NCBI GenBank assembly: GCA_035626815.1
Contig: DASPMY010000026.1
Span: 1 to 64,000 of the forward strand
Length of the DNA stretch: 64,000 bases
Origin: Croceibacterium_A sp035626815
GTDB lineage: Bacteria > Pseudomonadota > Alphaproteobacteria > Sphingomonadales > Sphingomonadaceae
Direction: 5' to 3'
A program made the translations under genes and the position numbers. The stretch's first letter is position 1. Each line of letters opens with the position of its first letter. The notes under the pieces were generated by a model. It saw nothing but the letters and a program-made list of their open reading frames with translations. It ran no database searches and was not told the origin of the DNA. Positions 1-7,503 of the stretch are shown in pieces.

Positions 1-42
1 CGTCTTGATGACCTTCTGAAGAAACTTGTCCAGCAACCACAT
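1..42 (-). CDS. N-terminal fragment of a second cyclopropane-fatty-acyl-phospholipid synthase-like protein (runs off the left edge)
   Basis: Only the first 14 codons lie in the window and read MWLLDKFLQKVIKT on the minus strand. The first six residues match the start of the full cfa-like gene at 13330-14628 (MWLLDKALRGYIKRG), and the rest has the same amphipathic helix pattern. A purine-rich stretch (GGGGAG) lies about a dozen bases upstream of the ATG. I infer a paralogous SAM-dependent cyclopropane synthase-like enzyme. Fourteen residues are too few for certainty. Confidence 0.5.
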   Translation of the reverse strand, partial: MWLLDKFLQKVIKT

Positions 43-125
43 TTCGGCATGACTCCCCGTGCCCTTGAAGCGCGGCACTAGAGCCATGGCTTTGCGGTGT
101 GTCAATGATGGGCTAGCCTGAGGCG

Positions 126-557
126 ATGGCGGAGACCAAAACCAAGCCGACCGAGGTCGCGGCGAGCGACTTCCTCGACCGGGTCGAGCCCGCCGTCAGG
201 CGCGAGGACGGCCGGGTGCTCGCCGCGCTGTTCGGCAAGGTCACCGGCCAGGCGCCGCGGATGTGGGGGCCGAGCATCGTCGGCTACGGGCAGTACCACT
301 ACCGCTACGACAGCGGCCACGAAGGCGACATGTGCCGCGTGGCGTTCAGCCCGCGCAAGGCCAGGCACTCGCTGTACTTGAGCTGCGGCAGCGAGGCCGA
401 GGAAGCCCTGTTCGCCCCGCTGCTCGCCCGCCTCGGCAAGCATTCGCGCGGCAAGGGCTGCCTCTACGTCAACAAGCTGGCCGACATCGACCTCGGCGTG
501 CTCGAGGAAATGGTCGCGCTGAGCTGGCGCCACTCGTTCGGACGCTGGCCGGAATAG
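126..557 (+). CDS. DUF1801 (YdhG-like) domain protein
   Basis: This 143-residue cytosolic protein has no signal peptide. It carries the pattern I recall for DUF1801 proteins: an aromatic segment (MWGPSIVGYGQYHYRY, residues about 57-72), a FSPRK motif, and a C-terminal GKGCLYVNKLADID segment. The biochemical role of the family is not established. Members are small single-domain proteins, often lone genes, and this length is typical. The gene stands alone, divergent from the partial gene at the left edge and convergent with the molybdoenzyme gene. A palindromic repeat fills the space after its stop codon. Confidence 0.85.
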   Translation: MAETKTKPTEVAASDFLDRVEPAVRREDGRVLAALFGKVTGQAPRMWGPSIVGYGQYHYRYDSGHEGDMCRVAFSPRKARHSLYLSCGSEAEEALFAPLLARLGKHSRGKGCLYVNKLADIDLGVLEEMVALSWRHSFGRWPE

Positions 558-576
558 GATTGGCTCCGGCTGAGCG

Positions 577-665
577 GGCCCGTGTCCCGGCGAAGGCGGG
601 GACCCAAAGCCTCAGGTGCGGCGCTGGCCGCCTCTGGGCCCCCGCCTTCGCGGGGGCGCGGGACT
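577..665. repeat. Interspersed palindromic repeat, family A, copy 1
   Basis: Two arms, each a palindrome built round CGCGAAGGCG-type cores (for example CCCCCGCCTTCGCGGGGG), are inverted relative to each other and separated by about 30 bases. The same layout occurs inside rlmN at 15390-15478. It lies between convergent genes, where it could also act as a bidirectional terminator. Translated, such repeats give peptides like PAFAGA and EGGDPE. Confidence 0.8.
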
Positions 666-681
666 GTGTGCAGGCGCCCCG

Positions 682-1419
682 CTAGATCCCCGCGTACCAC
701 TGGTAGCCGCGGTCCTCCCAGTAGCCGCCGCCGCCGCCTTCGATGCCGGCGAAGCTGTCGACCAGCTCGATCGCGGTGAGGTACTTGGCGTGCTTGTAGC
801 CGAGCTGGCGCTCGATGCGGAGGCGCAGCGGCGCGCCGTTGCGCACCGGCAGCGGCTCGCCGTTGAGCGCGTGCGCGATCAGCGTCTGCGGATGGAGCGC
901 GTCGTCCATGTCGCAGCTCTCGTAGTAATAGGCGCCGCCGAGCGTGTCGGCGCAGCGGAAGACGGCGAACCGCGCCGCTTCCTTCACCCGCGCCAGCGCG
1001 AGGATCGCCGACAGCTGCGGGCCGGTCCACTGGCCGATCGCGCTCCACCCCTCGACGCAGTCGTGGCGGGTGATCTGGGTCCGCTGCGGCAGCGCGCGGA
1101 TTTGCGCCATCGTCAGGCTCAGCGGCCGCTCGACCAGCCCGCGCACCTCGAGCGTCCAGTCGGCGAACCCGTTGTCGCGGTGGGCGTAATAGGTCGGGGT
1201 GCCGACGTCGGTGCTGCCGTTGCCGCGGAAGAACGGAGAGATGTCGGCGGCGGAGAACTCGCGCGCCATCGGCCGCCGCCCGCCGAGCACCCGGTGCGCC
1301 CCGCGGTGGAGCTTCTCGGCGCCGTCGACGAGCCCGGCGAACGCCCGGCTGTCGCCGATCTTCGAACAGCCGGCGGTGACGAGCGCGGCGAGGCCGGCGA
1401 GGACGTTACGCCGCTGCAT
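682..1419 (-). CDS. Sulfite-oxidase-like molybdopterin-dependent oxidoreductase
   Basis: This 245-residue protein looks like a small exported molybdoenzyme of the sulfite oxidase/MsrP superfamily. The N terminus has a twin-arginine motif (RRNVL, residues 3-7), a hydrophobic stretch and a possible lipobox cysteine at C18, suggesting Tat export with or without lipidation. HDCVEGWSAIGQWTG (residues 119-133) contains the conserved cysteine (C121) expected to ligate molybdenum. A catalytic-domain RCADTLGGAYYYES segment follows. The start overlaps the cytochrome b gene at 1406-2080 by 14 bases, so the two are probably co-translated as a membrane-coupled pair, as in MsrPQ-like systems. The substrate is unknown. 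Confidence 0.85.
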   Translation of the reverse strand: MQRRNVLAGLAALVTAGCSKIGDSRAFAGLVDGAEKLHRGAHRVLGGRRPMAREFSAADISPFFRGNGSTDVGTPTYYAHRDNGFADWTLEVRGLVERPLSLTMAQIRALPQRTQITRHDCVEGWSAIGQWTGPQLSAILALARVKEAARFAVFRCADTLGGAYYYESCDMDDALHPQTLIAHALNGEPLPVRNGAPLRLRIERQLGYKHAKYLTAIELVDSFAGIEGGGGGYWEDRGYQWYAGI

Positions 1420-2080
1420 CGCGCGATCCTCCGGTGATCATGTCGCGCACGTGCCGGGCGGGCTTGTTGAGCAGCACCAGCCCGACGTGCAGCACGAAGA
1501 ACGCGAACAGCGCCCAGGCGACGATGAAATGCACCGAGCGGGCGCTCTGGCGGCCGGCGAACAGGTCGGTCAGGAACGGCCAGGCGGCGTCCATCCCCGG
1601 GCTGATCGCCATCCCGCTGACGATCATCAGCGGCAGGAGCACGAACAGCACCAGGCCGTAAGCCGCCTTCTGCAGGAAGTTGTAGCGGCCGTCGCCGTGG
1701 TCGAACTCGAAGCGCAAGTGCGCGCGGATGTCGGCGGCGATCGCCGCCGGGCGCCAGTCCCGCCAGCGAGTGGCGATGTCGCGGCGCAAGTGGCCGTTGA
1801 GCAGCGCCGCAAGCAGGAACAGCAGCAGCGCGAGGCCGAACACCCAGGCAAACAGCACGTGCCAGTCGCGCGCGCTCGCCAGGCTGTAGTAGCCGGGGAT
1901 CGTCGCCCAGCCGGGGAAGCGGATCACGTGCAGCCAGGCGTCGCGCGGCATGAAGCCCCATTCGCCCCAGTACAGGTGCGGGTGGGCATTGGAGATGTTC
2001 AGGCCCGACATGAACAGCACGATCAGGCTGAGCGCGTTGACCCAGTGCCAGATGCGGGTGCTGAGCGCGTGGCGCTTCAT
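1406..2080 (-). CDS. Cytochrome b561-type membrane subunit
   Basis: A 224-residue integral membrane protein with four to five hydrophobic helices. The N terminus (MKRHALSTRIWHWVNALSL) is typical of bacterial cytochrome b561 domains, and H12 sits where a haem ligand is expected. Further histidines lie in HVIRFPGW, WHVLFAW and SVHFIVAWALFAFFVLHVG. I chose the ATG at 2080 because it overlaps the SDR stop as ATGA and starts the conserved domain. The reading frame is open further upstream, but that extension looks non-coding. The protein probably passes electrons from the quinone pool to or from the adjoining molybdoenzyme. Confidence 0.87.
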   Translation of the reverse strand: MKRHALSTRIWHWVNALSLIVLFMSGLNISNAHPHLYWGEWGFMPRDAWLHVIRFPGWATIPGYYSLASARDWHVLFAWVFGLALLLFLLAALLNGHLRRDIATRWRDWRPAAIAADIRAHLRFEFDHGDGRYNFLQKAAYGLVLFVLLPLMIVSGMAISPGMDAAWPFLTDLFAGRQSARSVHFIVAWALFAFFVLHVGLVLLNKPARHVRDMITGGSRDAAA

Positions 2081-2850
2081 GCCGACAAGCCCTCCTCGCG
2101 GGCCAGATACATCACGTCGCGCCGCTGCGCGAGCAGGTGCTGCCCGGAATCGACGAACAGCGTCTGTCCGCTGGCGAGCGGCCCGGTGGCGAGGAAGAAG
2201 GCCGCTTCGGCGACCTCGTCGGCCCCGGTGCGGCGCTCGAGCAGGTTGAGGCGGTGGGACACCTCGGCTTCTTCCTCGCCCTGGTCGTGGCTCGGCAGGA
2301 TCGCGCCCGGGGCGAGGGCGTAGATGCGGTCGTCCGGCCCAGAGCGGTCCCGGGCCGCCATCGCCAGCATCGGCACCGTGGCGGCGGCGGCGTGCTTGCT
2401 CATCGTGTAGCTGAAGAAGTCGGGATTGGGATTGGCCAGCTTCTGGTCGGTCAGCTGGATCACCCGCCGGCCGGCCGTGGACCGCGCCTGCAGGAGGTAG
2501 GCCTGGGCCATCTCCGCCGGCGTGCAGGCATTGACCTGCATCGCCTCCCAGTTGATCCCGATGTCGAGCGCGGCGACGTCGTCGGGCCGGAACACCGAGG
2601 CCGAGTTGACCAACGCGCGCCAGTCGCCGAGCCGCTTGGCCAGCTCGGTGACCATCGCCACCGCCGCGTCGCCGTCGGCGAGGTCGCAAGTAACGGCCTC
2701 GCCGCGCAGCTCGTCGGCGAGCGCCTTGCCCTGCTCGAGCGAGCGGCGGCAGTGGATCACCACATGCCATCCGGCGGCGGCGAAGCGGCGGGAGATGGCC
2801 GCGCCGATCCGCTGCGCGCCGCCGGTGACGAGCACCGAGGGGCGGGTCAT
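2077..2850 (-). CDS. Short-chain dehydrogenase/reductase, pteridine-reductase-like
   Basis: A 257-residue single-domain NAD(P)H-dependent reductase. The nucleotide-binding turn is TGGAQRIG (residues 9-16), NSAS lies at 82-85, and the catalytic YxxxK is Y148/K152 in SYTMSKHA. The arginines after the first strand (HCRRS) favour NADPH. The QLTDQKLANPNPDFF segment recalls FolM/pteridine reductase-type SDRs, so a reduced-pterin role is possible, which would fit the molybdenum-cofactor enzyme downstream. That link is inference. It overlaps both neighbours by 4 bases (ATGA). Confidence 0.82.
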   Translation of the reverse strand: MTRPSVLVTGGAQRIGAAISRRFAAAGWHVVIHCRRSLEQGKALADELRGEAVTCDLADGDAAVAMVTELAKRLGDWRALVNSASVFRPDDVAALDIGINWEAMQVNACTPAEMAQAYLLQARSTAGRRVIQLTDQKLANPNPDFFSYTMSKHAAAATVPMLAMAARDRSGPDDRIYALAPGAILPSHDQGEEEAEVSHRLNLLERRTGADEVAEAAFFLATGPLASGQTLFVDSGQHLLAQRRDVMYLAREEGLSA

Positions 2851-3470
2851 GCGGGGCGCAACTGCGGCGCGGCTTCGACGAGCACCCGCAACGCGGAGCG
2901 CAGGAACAGGAGCGCGAGCGCGCTGCCGATCACGATGTCGGGCCACGGGCTGGCCAGCCAGGCGACCAGCCCGGCGGCGGCGAGCACGCCGACGTTCGAG
3001 ATCACGTCGTTGCGCGAGCACTCGAACGTGCTGGCCATGTTCACGTCCTGCGCGCGGAACCGCCACAGCAGCCGCAGGCAGGCGACGTTGGCGACCAGCG
3101 CGATCCCGCCGAAGACCAGCATCAGCGTCGAGGAGGGCGGGATGCCGCTCTCGATCTTGGCGACGACGTTGACGATCACCCCGACGCCGAGCGCGAGGAT
3201 GAACAGCCCCTTGAACGTCGCCGCGCCGGCCTTCCAGCGGTCGCTGCGCGCGAGCGCATACAGGCTCACCGCGTAGACCAGCGCGTCGCCGAGCATGTCG
3301 GTCGCGTCGGCCATCAGCGCGGCCGAGCCGGCAATGACCCCCGCGCCGAACTCGGCGACGAACATGACCGCGTTTATGGCCAGCACGATCACCAGCACCC
3401 GGCGCTGGTCGGCCCGGCCGGCAAGGCGTTCGAGTTCGGCCGATTTGGCGGAGCAGCAGGAGTCGGCCAT
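2847..3470 (-). CDS. Cation-efflux (CDF-like) membrane transporter
   Basis: A 207-residue protein with about six hydrophobic segments and no C-terminal cytosolic domain, so a short CDF. The motif DATDMLGDA (helix 2) is the usual metal site. The second site reads ECSRNDVISN rather than the usual histidine form. The N terminus starts MADSCCSAK, with two adjacent cysteines that may bind metal. I chose the ATG at 3470. An upstream in-frame ATG at 3506 would add a basic tail with no family resemblance. It lies directly downstream of the merR-type gene, so metal efflux is plausible. The metal is not identifiable. Confidence 0.8.
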   Translation of the reverse strand: MADSCCSAKSAELERLAGRADQRRVLVIVLAINAVMFVAEFGAGVIAGSAALMADATDMLGDALVYAVSLYALARSDRWKAGAATFKGLFILALGVGVIVNVVAKIESGIPPSSTLMLVFGGIALVANVACLRLLWRFRAQDVNMASTFECSRNDVISNVGVLAAAGLVAWLASPWPDIVIGSALALLFLRSALRVLVEAAPQLRPA

Positions 3471-3515
3471 GGGGCCGATTATGGGGCGGGTGCAGCGCGA
3501 GGGCAACCGAAGCGG

Positions 3516-3917
3516 TCAGCTTCCCTCGAACGAGGCGATGATCGGACAGGGGCCGGCATCCCCCGCGGCACATTCCCGGGCGAGCCGCGCCAGCGATTTC
3601 CGGGCGCGCTCCAGCTCGGCGATCCTGGCGTCGAGCGCGGCGAGGCGCTGGCGCGCCATCTCGCGGGCGCGCGGCCGGTCGCCGCTCGAATCGAGCCGCA
3701 GCAGCTCGGCGATCTCGGCGAGCGTGAACCCGGCGCGCTGCGCCGCGCGGATGAAGCGCAGCCGGCGCACGTCGTCGGGCCCGTAGTGGCGGATGCCGCT
3801 GATCCCGGTGTGGTGCGGCCGCGGATCGTCGAGCAGCCCGCGGCGTTGGTAATAGCGCACCGTCTCGACGCCGACGGCGGCGCTTTTCGCCAGCTGCGAG
3901 ATCGTCATCGCGGCCAT
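3516..3917 (-). CDS. MerR-family metal-responsive regulator
   Basis: A 133-residue MerR protein: N-terminal winged helix (TISQLAKSAAVGVETVRYYQ), then a long dimerisation helix and a C-terminal metal loop. Mercury MerR uses three cysteines. Here only C116 and C124 (ECAAGDAGPCPIIASF) remain, and the first one is absent, the region reading LLRLDSSGDRPRA. It may therefore sense another metal or thiol stress. The start is either 3917 or the ATG at 3908. It is divergent from the glutaredoxin-fusion gene, and the operator between them fits MerR-type control of that gene. Confidence 0.9.
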   Translation of the reverse strand: MAAMTISQLAKSAAVGVETVRYYQRRGLLDDPRPHHTGISGIRHYGPDDVRRLRFIRAAQRAGFTLAEIAELLRLDSSGDRPRAREMARQRLAALDARIAELERARKSLARLARECAAGDAGPCPIIASFEGS

Positions 3918-3919
3918 GC

Positions 3920-3951
3920 TTGACTCCGTATCATCGTACGGACCCTATATA
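3920..3951 (+). promoter_or_regulatory. MerR-type promoter/operator
   Basis: A -35 element TTGACT (3920-3925) and a -10 element (CTATAT 3945-3950 or TATATA 3946-3951) are separated by 19-20 bases, the overlong spacing that MerR proteins correct. The spacer holds a perfect dyad TCCGTA-N6-TACGGA (3925-3942). The predicted start of transcription is only a few bases before the ATG at 3961, so the downstream message would have almost no leader. Confidence 0.85.
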
Positions 3952-3960
3952 GGCAGCGCT

Positions 3961-4740
3961 ATGACGCAACAAAGCCCAATCGCGGTTGCCGAGGGCGCCG
4001 GCGCGCCGCGCACCGCCATCCTCCACCGGATGGTCATGCCGCACCACACCTGCCCTTATGGCCTCAAGGCGAAGCACCTGCTCCAGCGGAAAGGCTACAC
4101 GGTCGAGGACCACTGGCTGACCACGCGCGAGGAGACCGACACCTTCAAGGCCGAGCACGGCGTCAGGACCACGCCGCAGGTGTTCGTCGCCGGCGAGCGC
4201 GTCGGCGGCTACGACGACTTGCGGCGCTTCTTCGGCCTCAGGGTGGCCGATCCCGACGCGGTCAGCTACGTCCCCGTCGTCGCCGTGTTCGCGGCGGCCG
4301 CGGCGCTGGCGCTGGCCGCCAGCCATGCCGCCTTCGGCACCGCGCTGACGCTGCGCGCGGGCGAATGGTTCGTCGCCTTCGCGATGGTCATCCTGGCGAT
4401 GCTCAAGCTGCAGGACATCGAGGCCTTCTCGACGATGTTCCTGGGCTACGACCTGCTGGCGAAGCGCTGGGTGCCCTACGGCTACCTCTACCCGTTCGCC
4501 GAGTTCACCGCCGGCGCGCTGATGGCCGCGCGCGCGCTCGACTGGCTGTCGATCCCGCTGGCGCTGGTCATCGGCACGGTCGGCGGGGTGTCGGTGTTCT
4601 ACGCCGTCTATGTCGAGCAGCGCGAATTGCGGTGCGCCTGCGTCGGCGGCTCGAGCAAGGTGCCGCTCGGGTTCGTCTCGCTGACCGAGAACGCGATGAT
4701 GGTGGCGATGGCGCTGTGGATGCTGCTCGGCCACGTCTAG
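3961..4740 (+). CDS. Glutaredoxin domain fused to a MauE/DoxX-type redox membrane domain
   Basis: A 259-residue fusion. Residues about 18-95 form a glutaredoxin fold with a one-cysteine active site (MPHHTCPYG, C31), a cis-proline TTPQVF segment and GGYDDL. Residues about 100-259 carry four hydrophobic helices resembling MauE/DoxX proteins, with a C-A-C pair (RCACVGGSSK) near the last helix. The role is probably thiol-disulfide transfer across the membrane, or metal/thiol stress handling under MerR control. The frame is open back to an ATG at 3916, but that would place the start inside the operator, so I chose 3961. No Shine-Dalgarno sequence is possible at this start. Confidence 0.82.
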   Translation: MTQQSPIAVAEGAGAPRTAILHRMVMPHHTCPYGLKAKHLLQRKGYTVEDHWLTTREETDTFKAEHGVRTTPQVFVAGERVGGYDDLRRFFGLRVADPDAVSYVPVVAVFAAAAALALAASHAAFGTALTLRAGEWFVAFAMVILAMLKLQDIEAFSTMFLGYDLLAKRWVPYGYLYPFAEFTAGALMAARALDWLSIPLALVIGTVGGVSVFYAVYVEQRELRCACVGGSSKVPLGFVSLTENAMMVAMALWMLLGHV

Positions 4741-4764
4741 GCATGCGCTTTGCAATGAGCCGAT

Positions 4765-6816
4765 TCAGAACCTCGCCCGGATGCCCGCATAAACGGCGCG
4801 CCTTTCGGCCGGATAAAAGATCGCCGACGCGGGCGTGGCGCTGACGGCGGCGGAGATGTCCCCGATCGCGTCCTTGCCGGTCACGTTGCGCACGTCGAGG
4901 AACAGGTCGAGCCCTTCGCGCACGGTAGCGCCGGCGGTGAGGCCGAGCAGGGCGTAGCCCGGGGTGCGCAGCGTGTTGCGGTAATCCGCCCACGCGCCCT
5001 GCGGCACCCATTCGAGGCTCGGCGCGACATGGAGCGCTTCGCCGCCGATCCTCAGCTCGCTGCGCCACACATGGCGCGGTACGACCGGCAGGCGATTGTC
5101 GCCGAACTGCGCATCGTCGCGGAAGCGGAAGTCCGAGTACTGCCAGATCTGGCGGAACCGCAGCCAGTCGGTCGGCTCCAGGCTCAGCGCCGCTTCCACG
5201 CCCTGGTGCAGCGTGCGGTCGGCATTGAAGGTCGCTGCGGGGATGTTGGGACCGATCGAATACTGCAGCATTTCGCCGTCGAGCGTGGCGCGATAGAGCG
5301 ACACGTCCCAGCCGACCCACCCGCTGCGCCCGCGCGTGCCGATCTCGGCGGTCCAGGCGCGCTGCTCACGCACCGGAACGAACGCCGCGACTTGCGCCAG
5401 CTCGACGAACGTCGGCAGCTCGGCCGATGCGCTGTAGTTGGCGTAGACCTGAATCTCGCGGTCCGGCTCCCACAGCACGCCGAGCTTGGGCGAGAACGCA
5501 TCGAACGCGGCCCTGGCCTGCACCGGCGCGGGCACGATCTGGTCCTGCCGGCGGAACCCGTCGGCGTAGATGCCGCCCGCGATCAGGCTGAGGTTGGCGA
5601 AGGGCTTGAAACGCAGCTCGCCGTAGAGGTTCGCGGTCCGTGCCGTCTGGTCGGCCGCGAAAGTCAGCGCGCCGGGGTTTCCGTCGATGTTGACGAAGCG
5701 CCGGGAATCGATCGTGCCCCAGCGCGATTCCCCGCCGAGCGTCAGCTCGAAAGGTCCGGCGGCGTAGTTCAGGCGGGCGAACACGCCGCGGTCGTTCGAT
5801 CGCTGGTCGATGACCTGGAATATCGGGTGATCGAGCTGCTTGCGATTGACGAACGCGCCGACAGCGAGCGTGGCCGCGCCCAGCTCGAACGTGGTGCGGT
5901 TCTGCAACCGCACGGAGTCGATGTTGCGCTGCTGGTCGCCGGCGAAGTTGCCGGTCTTCGCCCCCGTGAGCGCGGCCGCCAACGGCAGCGCGCCGGGGAG
6001 CTGCTGGTCGAGCGAGTTGTAGCTGGCGTAGAACCGCGTCGCGATGGCGGCCGACAGCCGCCCGCCGACGTTGCCGTGGAAGCGCACCGAATCGCGACGG
6101 GCGTGCTGGCGGTCGCCGTCGTGGGTGTCCGCGCTCGCGGCCATCCACGCGTTGGCGTCCTCGTCGCCGAAGCCCGCCGCGACGAGCCCGCGCACCATGC
6201 CGAACGTGCCCGCATCGCCGCGCACGTACACGCCGGGCGCCAGGTCGCCGGTGGGCGTGATCCCGTTGATCGCGCCGCCGAGCGTGCCCGAGCCCCAGCG
6301 CAGCGCATTGGCCCCGCGAAAGACCTCGAGGTGGTGGAAGAACGCCGGCTCGAGCTCCTGGAAGTCGCCGTTGTCGTCGGCGAGGTTGATCGGGATGCCG
6401 TCCTGCAGCAGCGTCAGCCCGCGCATGTGGAACCCCCGCGACAGGCCCGATCCGCGGATCGAGATGCGGATCTCCTGCCCGAAGCGCGGCTGGGTGTAGA
6501 CGCCGGGCGAGAACGCCAGCGCGTCGCGCAGCGAGACGAGCGACTTGTCGGCATAATCCTCGTACGTGACCACGTCGGCCCCGCCGGGTGTGGCGCGAAC
6601 CTGCTCCTCGGCCCGGTCGGCATGGGCCTGGCCGACGACCAGGATGGTATGCTGCGCCGCGTGGTCCTCGGGCGCGTCCTGCGCCAGTGCCGCGCGCGGG
6701 CCGGCGACCGCCGCCAGCGCGGCGAGCGAAATGGCGCAGGGGCGTGGCAGCGCGGCAAGGATAGCGGCGTCCCCGATCAGGCGGCGCAATTGCCCGATGG
6801 AACGGAGCGATGGCAT
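4765..6816 (-). CDS. TonB-dependent outer-membrane receptor
   Basis: A 683-residue receptor: a hydrophobic export signal ending near ARAALAQ-like residues, a TonB-box-like ILVVGQA, a plug domain (MRGLTLLQDGIPIN and RGANALRWGSGTLGGAIN) and a beta-barrel ending in a C-terminal phenylalanine (GIRARF), the outer-membrane insertion signal. I chose the ATG at 6816, 9 bases after an AGGG. An in-frame ATG 23 codons upstream is less likely. The plug resembles metal-chelate receptors. The divergent YcnI-like gene hints at copper, but the ligand cannot be read from sequence. Confidence 0.87.
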   Translation of the reverse strand: MPSLRSIGQLRRLIGDAAILAALPRPCAISLAALAAVAGPRAALAQDAPEDHAAQHTILVVGQAHADRAEEQVRATPGGADVVTYEDYADKSLVSLRDALAFSPGVYTQPRFGQEIRISIRGSGLSRGFHMRGLTLLQDGIPINLADDNGDFQELEPAFFHHLEVFRGANALRWGSGTLGGAINGITPTGDLAPGVYVRGDAGTFGMVRGLVAAGFGDEDANAWMAASADTHDGDRQHARRDSVRFHGNVGGRLSAAIATRFYASYNSLDQQLPGALPLAAALTGAKTGNFAGDQQRNIDSVRLQNRTTFELGAATLAVGAFVNRKQLDHPIFQVIDQRSNDRGVFARLNYAAGPFELTLGGESRWGTIDSRRFVNIDGNPGALTFAADQTARTANLYGELRFKPFANLSLIAGGIYADGFRRQDQIVPAPVQARAAFDAFSPKLGVLWEPDREIQVYANYSASAELPTFVELAQVAAFVPVREQRAWTAEIGTRGRSGWVGWDVSLYRATLDGEMLQYSIGPNIPAATFNADRTLHQGVEAALSLEPTDWLRFRQIWQYSDFRFRDDAQFGDNRLPVVPRHVWRSELRIGGEALHVAPSLEWVPQGAWADYRNTLRTPGYALLGLTAGATVREGLDLFLDVRNVTGKDAIGDISAAVSATPASAIFYPAERRAVYAGIRARF

Positions 6817-6963
6817 CAGCGGCGCCCTGTAGGTTTGCCCTCGCGGTTTGTCACCGTCGCAGACGTCGGGGTTCAACGGCCGCAAGGGGCTCGCCTGGAC
6901 CGGGCTTTCCTTCGGACTCTCGCTCGCTTAGGGCGCGGCCGACCGCCACTGAAGGACGCCCCC

Positions 6964-7488
6964 ATGCTTCGCTCCGCCATCGCCCTGGCCGCCCTGTTGG
7001 CCGCGACGCCGGCCGCCGCGCATATCGTCTTCGCCGAGCCGGTGGCCGAGGCCGGCGGCTACTATGCCGGCTTCCTGCGGGTGAGCCACGGCTGCGAGGC
7101 CTCGCCGACCGTGGCGCTGCGCGTCGAGCTGCCCGCTACCGTGCTGACCGCGCGGCCGCAGCCCAAGCCGGGCTGGACGCTCGCCATCGAGCGCACGCCG
7201 CTCGCCGAGCCGGTGCCGGGCGAGGGCGGGACGACGATCCGCGAGCGCGTCTCCGCGGTGACCTGGAGCGGCGCGCTGCCGGCGGACCAGTTCGACCAGT
7301 TCGGCCTGATGATGAAGCTGCCCGACGCGGCCGGGCCGCTGTACTTCCCGACGACCCAGACGTGCGCCGAAGGCCGCAACGAGTGGACCGCGGTGCCGGG
7401 CGATCCGGCCGAATGGCACGCGCTCGAGCACCCGGCGCCGATCCTCACGCTCGAGGCCGCCGCGCCGCCCGAGCATCACGGCCACTGA
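6964..7488 (+). CDS. YcnI-like (DUF1775) periplasmic protein, possibly copper-binding
   Basis: A 174-residue secreted protein. The signal peptide (MLRSAIALAALLAATPAAA) would leave a histidine (HIVFAEP) as the first mature residue. YcnI proteins are known to bind copper through such an N-terminal histidine. The DUF1775 immunoglobulin-like body contains SHGCEASPTVALRVELP and KPGWTLAI, and the tail is histidine-rich (EHHGH). GAAGGA-like purines (6951-6956) sit 7 bases before the ATG. It is divergent from the TonB receptor and probably shares its regulation. Confidence 0.85.
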   Translation: MLRSAIALAALLAATPAAAHIVFAEPVAEAGGYYAGFLRVSHGCEASPTVALRVELPATVLTARPQPKPGWTLAIERTPLAEPVPGEGGTTIRERVSAVTWSGALPADQFDQFGLMMKLPDAAGPLYFPTTQTCAEGRNEWTAVPGDPAEWHALEHPAPILTLEAAAPPEHHGH

Positions 7489-7503
7489 GCGGCCGGGCGC
7501 CGT

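Noticed and set aside
6817..6963. A possible cobalamin riboswitch between the TonB receptor and the YcnI-like gene.
   Set aside because: No B12-box-type conserved stretch (GCCACUG-like element) or CCCCGCAACUGU-like core could be found on either strand.
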